NCBI GenBank assembly: GCA_016868475.1
Contig: VGGU01000004.1
Span: 1-64,000, forward strand
Reading direction: 5' to 3'
From: Bacteroidota bacterium
Lineage (GTDB): Bacteria; Bacteroidota; Bacteroidia; Chitinophagales; Chitinophagaceae
DNA length: 64,000 nt
Below the pieces are notes generated by a model. The model was not told the origin of the DNA. It made no database searches and saw only the letters and a list, made by a program, of their open reading frames with translations. This document shows positions 53,938 to 62,196 of the stretch, one piece after another (position 1 is the stretch's first letter; each line of letters begins with the position of its first letter). The position numbers were made by a program, and so were the translations under genes.

Positions 53938-54603
53938 ATGAAAACCACTTTAGCTTTTTTCTTGTTTGTTTCGGTGGTTCTACTTGCAAGTTGCACCACC
54001 GTTTATCGTACCGGCCAAACCCCTGATGATGTTTATTATTCACCGGCAAGACCCGCGGATGAATACCTTGTGCTGCAACGTCGAGAAACAAGGCGATATC
54101 GGAGTGTTGATGAGAGTTATGAGGACCGTTACCTTAGGATGCGCGTTAGAGACAGGTTTCGCTGGGACGAGATGAACTCTTGGTACGCTTACGAAAAACA
54201 TGCCTTGGGTTTCAATTCATATTTTACCCCGGCCTTTAATCCCTTTGTTTCTTGGAATCATTACTATAACCCTTATTACTTCAACTCCCCTTATTATCCT
54301 TGGGGTTTGGGACAAGTCATAGTAGTCAAACAGCTATACACCAAACCAAGAATTTTTGATCTAAACAGTTACCAGCGATTGCCGCTTGATCTAAAAACAG
54401 TAAGAGCACAAACTGGATCCTACTCCATTAGTCCACTTGTCCAAGCTGGCACTGGACGAATCAGCAATATACCTAATCGAGGAAACGCATTACGTGAGGT
54501 GTTTGGCGTAAGTACCCCTTCCAGCAATTCGTCTTCTTCGTCTTCCTCTTCTTCTAGCTCCTCTTCTTCCCAAGGAAGTACTGCGCCAGTAAGAAGATTT
54601 TAA
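53938..54603 (+). CDS. Lipoprotein with C-terminal polyserine tract, unknown
   Basis: 221 residues. A lipobox (VSVVLLASC, Cys about 19) marks it as a lipoprotein. The mature part is rich in tyrosine, arginine and asparagine (RRETRRYRSVDESYEDRYLRM, NHYYNPYYFNSPYYPWG), and near the end a run of 14 serines is followed by QGSTAPVRRF. The serines use mixed TCT, TCG, TCC and AGC codons. No family is recognised. The chosen ATG at 53938 avoids a longer frame that would break the signal. It is 13 bases upstream of the FadL-like porin on the same strand. Confidence 0.72.
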   Translation: MKTTLAFFLFVSVVLLASCTTVYRTGQTPDDVYYSPARPADEYLVLQRRETRRYRSVDESYEDRYLRMRVRDRFRWDEMNSWYAYEKHALGFNSYFTPAFNPFVSWNHYYNPYYFNSPYYPWGLGQVIVVKQLYTKPRIFDLNSYQRLPLDLKTVRAQTGSYSISPLVQAGTGRISNIPNRGNALREVFGVSTPSSNSSSSSSSSSSSSSSQGSTAPVRRF

Positions 54604-54616
54604 TGGTCTCCACACT

Positions 54617-56146
54617 ATGCGAATATTAACGATTGTCCTTGCACTATTACTGACGCACCATTTATCCTTTTCGCAGGAACCTGCGGATATGCTACGCATG
54701 GCATGGACAGACCCCACAGGCACTGCCAGACAGCAAGCTGTTGGAGGTGCCATGGTTTCGTTAGGCGGTGACCTTACTGCAGCCTTTGTAAACCCGGCCG
54801 GACTAGCTTTTTATCGTAGTGGTGATTTTGTATTCACTCCCTCTTTTAATCAACTCAATAACAACACCACTTATAAAAACTCTACAACTGCTGCTAAGCG
54901 TACTGCTTTGGGACTTGGATTAACTGGTTTTGTTACGGCCTCGCCCACTAATAAAAAAAATGGCTCAACAGCTTTGGCCATTGCATTGAACCGTACAACC
55001 TGGTTTGGAAACAATTTGTTGTATCGCGGGTTTAATTCCTCCAGCTCTTATGCTCAAAAATATTTGGAGGAAATTGCAGGTGTTGGAGATGCCAATTTGG
55101 TTGCAAGCAAATACCCCTTTGGAAGTAGTCTGGCCTTTAACACCTATTGGATAGACACAATAGCAGGAGGCACCAATGGAAATTTCAGGTATAAAACACG
55201 CGCCCCAATTGGTACAGGCTTGTTACAGGAAAATGAAATAGCAAGCAAAGGCGGCTTATCCGAACTAGCCATTGCAATAGCTGGATCAAACCATGAAAAA
55301 TTTTTTTATGGCATTACACTTGGCATTCCTTTTTTGCAATTTGAAAGAACCACCACTTTTACGGAGGCAGATGCAACCAAAGCATTGAACAACTTCAATT
55401 ATGCTACTTATCAGGAATCACTTCAAACCACAGGAAGTGGTGTTAATTTAAAGATGGGATTCATTTACCGCCCCCTGCCCCAATGGAGACTTGGTTTTAG
55501 CATCCATACTCCTTCTTTTTTACGATTAACAGATAAATACAGTGCTTCCATTACCACTGATACAGAGAATTACAAAGGAGTGTTGACGCAATCCTCCAAG
55601 ACTTTCACAAATGGAGAACCTGCGGAATATAGCTATCTGCACTTTACTCCTTTCAGAGCAATGGCCGGATTTTCATTTGTAATTCGGGAAGTTGAAGATG
55701 TTTCAAAGCAAAAAGGGTTTATTACTGCCGATGTGGAATGGGTTAATTATCCTTCTTCAGCTTTTAAAGCAGATCCATCCTTGTTGAATGCAACAGAAGA
55801 AAAAGCCTATTACAAAAAACTGAATACGGCAATTAATACAGCTTACCGCTCTACGCTAAATTTAAGAATGGGAGGTGAGTTGAAATTTACCAGATGGATG
55901 ACAAGAGCAGGCATGGCGTATCTGGGAAATCCTTATCATAACATACGGGGAGAAAAAGGAAGCCGCCTTCAATATACCGGAGGTATTGGATATAGAGACA
56001 AGGGCTATTTTATTGATCTTGCTTATGTCAAAACCATGGGAAAAGATGTGCATGCCCCCTATAGACTTTCGCAGCAATCTTTTGATTTAGCACAATTGCA
56101 GCAAAGAGGTATTAGATTGTTGTTGACCCTGGGGTTGAAATTCTGA
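54617..56146 (+). CDS. OmpP1/FadL family outer membrane protein
   Basis: 509 residues with signal peptide (MRILTIVLALLLTHHLSFSQ). The N-terminal hatch-like stretch ARQQAVGGAMVSLGGDLTAAFVNPAGLAFYRSGDF is the family hallmark, and the rest is a beta-barrel with many YxY-type strands, ending LTLGLKF with a terminal phenylalanine. FadL members move hydrophobic molecules such as fatty acids or aromatics across the outer membrane; the substrate here is unknown. Probably in one unit with the polyserine lipoprotein. It abuts the convergent asparaginase gene. Confidence 0.9.
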   Translation: MRILTIVLALLLTHHLSFSQEPADMLRMAWTDPTGTARQQAVGGAMVSLGGDLTAAFVNPAGLAFYRSGDFVFTPSFNQLNNNTTYKNSTTAAKRTALGLGLTGFVTASPTNKKNGSTALAIALNRTTWFGNNLLYRGFNSSSSYAQKYLEEIAGVGDANLVASKYPFGSSLAFNTYWIDTIAGGTNGNFRYKTRAPIGTGLLQENEIASKGGLSELAIAIAGSNHEKFFYGITLGIPFLQFERTTTFTEADATKALNNFNYATYQESLQTTGSGVNLKMGFIYRPLPQWRLGFSIHTPSFLRLTDKYSASITTDTENYKGVLTQSSKTFTNGEPAEYSYLHFTPFRAMAGFSFVIREVEDVSKQKGFITADVEWVNYPSSAFKADPSLLNATEEKAYYKKLNTAINTAYRSTLNLRMGGELKFTRWMTRAGMAYLGNPYHNIRGEKGSRLQYTGGIGYRDKGYFIDLAYVKTMGKDVHAPYRLSQQSFDLAQLQQRGIRLLLTLGLKF

Positions 56147-57193
56147 TCAGTTTTTATAGAGAGCAGTTTCTTTTTTGATGGGTCCATTGAGGCTGTCTTG
56201 CCGAATATATCCTCTGTACATCCCCTCAGTGCAAAATGGCATTACCATATTGCCGTCCTTGTCCACAGCAATTAGTCCACCATCACCTCCCAAAGCAGGA
56301 AGCTTTTGCATCACCAGTTGATTGGCTGCCTCTTCTAGCGTTTTTCCACCATATTCCATTTGGTCGCAAATTGATTTGGCCATTACTAATCGTATAAAAT
56401 ACTCTCCCCATCCTGTACAACTAACAGCTGCCGTGGTATTATTAGCGTAAGTGCCAGCCCCTATTATAGGAGCATCTCCTATTCGTCCCCATTTTTTATT
56501 GGTCATTCCTCCGGTACTGGTAGCTGCTGCAAGATTTCCATGCATATCCAAAGCCACCGCCCCCACCGTTCCATATTTTTCTTTTTTACGTTCCAGCGTT
56601 TCCATCAATGCAACCGGTTGCTGATTCTTTTTGGTAGACTCCAATGAATCTCGTTGTCGAATAATTTCTAGCGAATGCCATCGCTGAGGGGTATAAAAAT
56701 AGGAGGGATCCACCATCTCTATACCCATTTCCTTGGCAAATTGCTCTGCCCCTATACCACTTAGCATTACATGCTCACTTTTTTCCATCACCGCACGCGC
56801 AGCTGAAATGGGATTGCGTATTGTGCTTACCCCTGCTACCGCTCCTGCAGACAGATTTTGCCCATTCATGATAGCGGCATCTAATTCATTTTTTCCTTGA
56901 TTGGTGAATACGGCCCCCTTACCTGCATTAAAAAGTGGATTGTCTTCCAACACCCGAACAGCCGCTTCCACTGCATCTATAGCTTTACCGCCTGTTTGTA
57001 ATATTGCCTGCCCAGCCAGCAACGCTTGCTCCAATGATTCTTGGTATCGTTTTTCTTGTTCGGGCGTGATTTTGCTTTTTAGTATAGTACCCGCTCCGCC
57101 ATGAATTACCAACACATATCGATCCTGCGCTGCAACTGCAGATGGTTTCAAATTACCAATGAAAAAAAATAGGAATACTAAGAAGGCTCGCAT
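56147..57193 (-). CDS. Exported isoaspartyl peptidase/L-asparaginase, Ntn type
   Basis: 348 residues with a signal peptide (AFLVFLFFFIGNLKPSAVAAQ). A member of the plant-type asparaginase family that cuts itself to free a nucleophilic threonine, here Thr of GTVGAVALD (about residue 200). LVIHGGAGTI, AVEAAVRVLEDNPLFNAGKGAVFTNQG and TSTGGMTNKKWGRIGDAPIIGAGTYAN are typical. It acts on isoaspartyl dipeptides and asparagine, probably in the periplasm. Start chosen at the ATG at 57193; an upstream start (57229) would overlap the divergent tamB region. Confidence 0.93.
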   Translation of the reverse strand: MRAFLVFLFFFIGNLKPSAVAAQDRYVLVIHGGAGTILKSKITPEQEKRYQESLEQALLAGQAILQTGGKAIDAVEAAVRVLEDNPLFNAGKGAVFTNQGKNELDAAIMNGQNLSAGAVAGVSTIRNPISAARAVMEKSEHVMLSGIGAEQFAKEMGIEMVDPSYFYTPQRWHSLEIIRQRDSLESTKKNQQPVALMETLERKKEKYGTVGAVALDMHGNLAAATSTGGMTNKKWGRIGDAPIIGAGTYANNTTAAVSCTGWGEYFIRLVMAKSICDQMEYGGKTLEEAANQLVMQKLPALGGDGGLIAVDKDGNMVMPFCTEGMYRGYIRQDSLNGPIKKETALYKN

Positions 57194-57262
57194 GACTTTG
57201 TTTTGAACAATATTAACCATTTGTCCCAAGCTCTTTTCCTAATTTTACACACAAGATTTTTT

Positions 57263-60200
57263 TTGAAGAAAGTTATTACCATACTACGAGGGGCATTGCT
57301 GTTGGTGCTTACTATCCTAACCCTTTGTTATATCACTTTTCAATTACCCTTTGTTCAAGAAAAGATTACGGGCTATGTTGCCGCTTATTTAGCTGAATCG
57401 CTACAAACTAAGGTGAAGATTAAAGGACTTCGCTTTCAATTTTTCAATCGCTTTTCGATAGAGGATTTTTATTTAGAAGATCGGCAAGGCAACCCATTGG
57501 TTCAGGTCAATAAGTTAAATCTTGAAATCAACGGATTACCCGGATGGGCGGACAGTACGGTAATTGAAAACATTTCAGTCCAAGGCTTAAAGATTCATCT
57601 GCAACGATCTGATAGTAATTGGAACCACCGCTTTCTTCTTGATTTTATTAATGGTCCCCAATTAACCAATAGGAAGCCTGAACAACCTAATATGCGGCTG
57701 CATTTAAAAAAGGTACTGTTGCAGGAAATTGAATTTCTTCAAACAGATAACTGGGAGGGTCAACTCATAAAGGCCCAATTAAAAAAAGCAGCATTGAGCG
57801 CTAACCCTTTTACAGTTGAAGACGGAAGTGTTGAGATTAACAAATTGTCCTTACTTAACCCCGCTATGGAAATTCGGCAATTTGCCGGAAGGAACCCGGT
57901 AGTGAAGAAGCAAAGGGCCGATACAGCAATTGCCTGGAAACTGGATGGGAAACGGCTTTATATAAATGCATTAGAAATTTCCGGAGGCCGTTTTCAATAC
58001 GATAATGCGGCTGGTGTTGTTAAAAGAGGATTTGACCAAAACCATATTGCCATCAATGCCATTAATGCAACGCTCAACAACTCATTAATGGCAGGAGACA
58101 CCCTTCAAGGTCAATTAAAAATCAGTGCTGCTGAAAGATGCGGCTTCCAATTACGCAGTTTAACTGGCAATTTTTTTCTTTCCCCCCGTAGCTTATCCCT
58201 CAAACAATTCAATTTAGTAACCAATCAAAGCAATCTGCAAGATCAGTTGGAGCTTTCATTTAGGAAATTAAGTGATTGGAAGCGTTTTGGGGATCGCGTT
58301 CATATCAAGGCCAAACTCACCAATTCTATAATTAGCACAACAGATCTTGCTTATTTTATTCCAGCCTTACAACATGAAAAAAGCTCATTAAGGGTAGCTG
58401 GTGAATTGAACGGAAAGCTCAATGATTGGAATAGCAACAATTTAATACTGCACACCTCATCCAATTCCTATTTAGAAGGAGCCTTATCCGTAAAAGACAT
58501 GATGCATAAGGAGACCTTTGCCTTTTCGCTTCAAGTTAAACGCAGTCAACTGTTGAGCAATGAGGCAAGTCACTGGTTACCCCCTTCGCAATCATCGTTG
58601 AAACAGGGGCTACAGCAGTTAAAATATTTGCGATTTAACGGAACAGTTGAAGGCAATAACGCTTTCACTCAAGTAAATGGAATGGCCACAACTGGACTGG
58701 GATCTATACTAAGCCAACTACGTTTCAACTATTTCCCCAATGCTCCCACCCATTATACAGGTAATATTTCCTTAAATCAATTTGAAGTGGGAAAATTGGT
58801 GGGTATACCTGCATTAGCTGCTGTGCAAGGAACTATTCAATTCAACGGCATAGGATTTGGCGAAAAAAACACCAAGGCTACCGCAAAGGCGCAGATAGGA
58901 GCAGTTACTTTAAATGGATATACACTTCGACATCTTTCATTATTGGCAGAATTGAATCAAGAGCAACTTGAGCTGAGCTCCATTATTGACGACGAGAATA
59001 TTAAAACAGGTCAATTAGTGGCCAGGATCAATTGGGAAAACCAAATCCCTTCCTACCAGCTAATAGGCCAATTGGAAAAAGTGAATGTTAAACCCCTTGG
59101 TATTACCAAACTACCCATTCAATTCAAGGGACACATTGCTGCTCATCTTAGCGGAAAAAATCTCGCTGATCTCCAAGGGAGTGCTGTGTTTCGATCACTC
59201 ACAGTAATGCACGACGAAGAGCTACTTCCCATAGACTCACTACAAATTTTAATAAATCGCAATGCAACAAACAGTAGAATTGAGTTCAACACAAACGAAT
59301 TGCAGGCTTGGATAGATGGCCGGTTTAACGTGGAGGAGTTTCCCTCATTGGCTCAAACCATTCTGCATCGACACTATCCCTCTTTTTTCCAAAAGCCCAA
59401 TTACGAAAGCAAAAACAATAAGTTTCGATTTGAAATAAATACACAATTAGTTGACCCCTTCTTACCCTTGTTTGCTCCTAACCTCACCGGGTTCAACAAT
59501 AGCAGACTACAAGGTGAATACGACCACCTTACCGACCAATTCAACGCGCATGTTCAAATACCACAATTTCGCTATCAAAAAGTTGGAGCCGATAACCTTT
59601 CCATTCAACTTAACAGTTTCGGCGATTCTCTTTATGTCCGTGCAAACGCAGGGGGCATTCAATTAAACGAAAACGTTCAATTGCCAGCTGTATCATTTTT
59701 AATTGACGGGAAAAATGATGCTGCCGCAGTTTCTATTCGAACAGCCGCAGACAAACGCGGACATCGAGTCAATTTCAATAGCATAATCAGAAACTACAAA
59801 GATGGAATTGAAATAGACTTTACTCCTTCCGATTTTACCATAAATAATAAATCGTGGACTATCAACGAAGGGGGAACGCTGGTTTTACGAAAGGATCGTC
59901 CGGTGAGCGGCTACCTCAAATTGGCGGAGGGCGAACAAGAAATTATTCTTAAAACACTAGAAAAAACAGCGGACAACAAGGAGAATTTAATGGTCAGTAT
60001 TCAAAATGTAAACCTGAACGACTTCTCTCCGCTTGTCTTACCTGATAATCGATTAGAAGGCTTGCTCAGTGGTGATTTTTTATTCATCAATCCCCTGAAT
60101 ACCCTAGAAGTTAAAGCGGAGAACATCTCCACCAAATTGCTAAGACTTGATAACGATTCCATAGGAGAATTGGGCGCTTCGCTCACGTACAACAATCATT

Positions 60201-62029
60201 TGAAGGAACTGAAAGCAACCGGTAAAACAAAAAACACCAATGAATTTATCGGATTTGACCTTTCGCTTTATTTCAACGACTCCTTGCTGACAAAAAATAA
60301 GATCGATCTACAAACACGATCCTACCCTATACATATCCTGGAACGATTCTTAGGAGATCTCTTTTCTGACATCACCGGCTCTTTGACCGGGAATGTTTCA
60401 ATAGTTGGAGATTTGAACCGCCCTGGCGTCTTGGGGAAAGGTAAACTGACAAAGGCTGGCTTACGCGTTAATTACACCCAGTGCTATTACAAAATTGAAG
60501 ATCGTGAATTGGAACTCACTACTTCTCACATCGATTTAAACGGCCTTGTGCTCCGTGATACCGTAACCGGGAATCCTATTTATCTCACAGGAGGAATTGA
60601 TCACGAATCTTTCTACAACTTGTTCTATGATCTAGATATCTCTACTCGAAAACCAGGTTCAAGGGGCGCGGGTGATAATAAGCCCGTTCAATTGCTTAGC
60701 ACTACTGCCGTTGATAATTCACTTTTCTATGGAAATATTAAAGGCACTGCATTATTGCAATTAAGAGGTCCTGAATCTGACATGGTAATGACCCTGAATG
60801 TTTCAGCATCCGATAAAGACAGCAGCCATTTTACCTTGCCTCCTGGTATTAGTCGCGAAAGTGGTTTTGCAGATTTTTTAGTAGAGCGCAAATATGGAGA
60901 GGATATGCAGGGCGAAAGAAAAAAGGACAATGGGAATACTATTCTCTATGATGTTGAACTGACCGCTAATCCCATGGTTGAAATGAAGATCATTTTGGAC
61001 GAGTTAACCGGCGATGAGATTAAAGGAAACGGAACAGGAACTTTTAAAATTCGTTCAGGCACAAAGGAGCCACTTACGCTTAGAGGAAGATTTGATATTG
61101 ATGAAGGTGATTATCTTTTTACCCTTCAATCCTTTTTTAAGAAACCATTTGAAATAAGAAAAGGAGGGACCAACTACATAGAGTGGTCAGGAGACCCTTA
61201 TGATGCCACCATACGATTTGAGGCCATGTATCGTGCCGAACGGGTTAGCTTTGGCCCGTTAGCCAGTGTCCTAAATCTTACTGCTGATATTGGAAATGCC
61301 AGAAGTGATGTTTACGTAGTGGCGCGCTTAAGCGATAAGCTATTTAAACCAACTATTAGTTTTTATCTTGATTTCCCCCCTAATAGTGTTGCCAATACAA
61401 GCCCCGAGCTGGGATTACTGCTAAAGCAATTACAACAGAACAACAACGAACTCAATCGACAAGTAACCTACTTAATTGTGTTTAATAGTTTTGCTCCCAA
61501 TGAATTGGGTGGTGCATTAGCCAACACGGGTGTAAATGTGAATAGCATTTCCGGTATTCTTTTATCGGTAGTAAGTGATCAAATCAATAAACTTTTCACG
61601 ACACTCTTGAAGAGTGATAAGTATCGAATAAACTTAAACACCTCACTTTACAATCGTAATTTATTAACAGCAACCGACAACACACTTTCCCTGGGCAGTA
61701 ACGTTAATTTTTCCATAGGACGTTCGTTCTTCAATAATCGATTCAATGTTTCAACTGGATTAGGCATGGATGCCCCTCTAGGATTATCCCAAACCGCTAA
61801 CCTGCAACAAAGTATTTTGTTATTGCCGGATGTTACCATGGAATGGTTAGTGAACCCCAGTGGGAGCGTTCGGGTCTCCTTCTTTTACCGAACCAATGCA
61901 GATTTTTTATCAGCTACCACCAACTCCTCAGCAGTAAGATCTAGAAGAGCCGGTGGCAACCTCTCCTACAAGAAAGATTTTGACCGGCTGGGTGATTTAT
62001 TTAGGAAAAAGAAAAGGGCCATACATTAA
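57263..62029 (+). CDS. tamB: TamB-type translocation/assembly module protein (DUF490/AsmA-like)
   Basis: About 1588 residues. An N-terminal membrane helix (ALLLVLTILTLCYITF) anchors a very long beta-rich, repeat-like stretch (about 50-1300) expected to form a lipid-carrying groove across the periplasm, and the C-terminal DUF490 domain carries GRFDIDEGDYLFTLQSFFKKPFEIRKGG, SFYLDFPPNSVANTSPELGLLLKQL and YLIVFNSFAP. It should partner the TamL protein at 49319. No ATG precedes the conserved part: possible starts are TTG at 57203 and TTG at 57263. The second gives MKKVITILRG, typical of relatives, and I use it, but the start is uncertain. Confidence 0.9.
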   Translation: MKKVITILRGALLLVLTILTLCYITFQLPFVQEKITGYVAAYLAESLQTKVKIKGLRFQFFNRFSIEDFYLEDRQGNPLVQVNKLNLEINGLPGWADSTVIENISVQGLKIHLQRSDSNWNHRFLLDFINGPQLTNRKPEQPNMRLHLKKVLLQEIEFLQTDNWEGQLIKAQLKKAALSANPFTVEDGSVEINKLSLLNPAMEIRQFAGRNPVVKKQRADTAIAWKLDGKRLYINALEISGGRFQYDNAAGVVKRGFDQNHIAINAINATLNNSLMAGDTLQGQLKISAAERCGFQLRSLTGNFFLSPRSLSLKQFNLVTNQSNLQDQLELSFRKLSDWKRFGDRVHIKAKLTNSIISTTDLAYFIPALQHEKSSLRVAGELNGKLNDWNSNNLILHTSSNSYLEGALSVKDMMHKETFAFSLQVKRSQLLSNEASHWLPPSQSSLKQGLQQLKYLRFNGTVEGNNAFTQVNGMATTGLGSILSQLRFNYFPNAPTHYTGNISLNQFEVGKLVGIPALAAVQGTIQFNGIGFGEKNTKATAKAQIGAVTLNGYTLRHLSLLAELNQEQLELSSIIDDENIKTGQLVARINWENQIPSYQLIGQLEKVNVKPLGITKLPIQFKGHIAAHLSGKNLADLQGSAVFRSLTVMHDEELLPIDSLQILINRNATNSRIEFNTNELQAWIDGRFNVEEFPSLAQTILHRHYPSFFQKPNYESKNNKFRFEINTQLVDPFLPLFAPNLTGFNNSRLQGEYDHLTDQFNAHVQIPQFRYQKVGADNLSIQLNSFGDSLYVRANAGGIQLNENVQLPAVSFLIDGKNDAAAVSIRTAADKRGHRVNFNSIIRNYKDGIEIDFTPSDFTINNKSWTINEGGTLVLRKDRPVSGYLKLAEGEQEIILKTLEKTADNKENLMVSIQNVNLNDFSPLVLPDNRLEGLLSGDFLFINPLNTLEVKAENISTKLLRLDNDSIGELGASLTYNNHLKELKATGKTKNTNEFIGFDLSLYFNDSLLTKNKIDLQTRSYPIHILERFLGDLFSDITGSLTGNVSIVGDLNRPGVLGKGKLTKAGLRVNYTQCYYKIEDRELELTTSHIDLNGLVLRDTVTGNPIYLTGGIDHESFYNLFYDLDISTRKPGSRGAGDNKPVQLLSTTAVDNSLFYGNIKGTALLQLRGPESDMVMTLNVSASDKDSSHFTLPPGISRESGFADFLVERKYGEDMQGERKKDNGNTILYDVELTANPMVEMKIILDELTGDEIKGNGTGTFKIRSGTKEPLTLRGRFDIDEGDYLFTLQSFFKKPFEIRKGGTNYIEWSGDPYDATIRFEAMYRAERVSFGPLASVLNLTADIGNARSDVYVVARLSDKLFKPTISFYLDFPPNSVANTSPELGLLLKQLQQNNNELNRQVTYLIVFNSFAPNELGGALANTGVNVNSISGILLSVVSDQINKLFTTLLKSDKYRINLNTSLYNRNLLTATDNTLSLGSNVNFSIGRSFFNNRFNVSTGLGMDAPLGLSQTANLQQSILLLPDVTMEWLVNPSGSVRVSFFYRTNADFLSATTNSSAVRSRRAGGNLSYKKDFDRLGDLFRKKKRAIH

Positions 62030-62196
62030 GTATTGATTATCAATATTTTATTATTTTTTCTTTTGTCGAAAAAACAACTTTCTCAAAAGTTCCCCACCTT
62101 ATCCTAACACATTACTTTTCAAGACTTAGTTTCAGGATAAATACCTAAATTTATAAGCAAATATTTCTTTTCTTTGCATGCGAAAACCAATTTACT

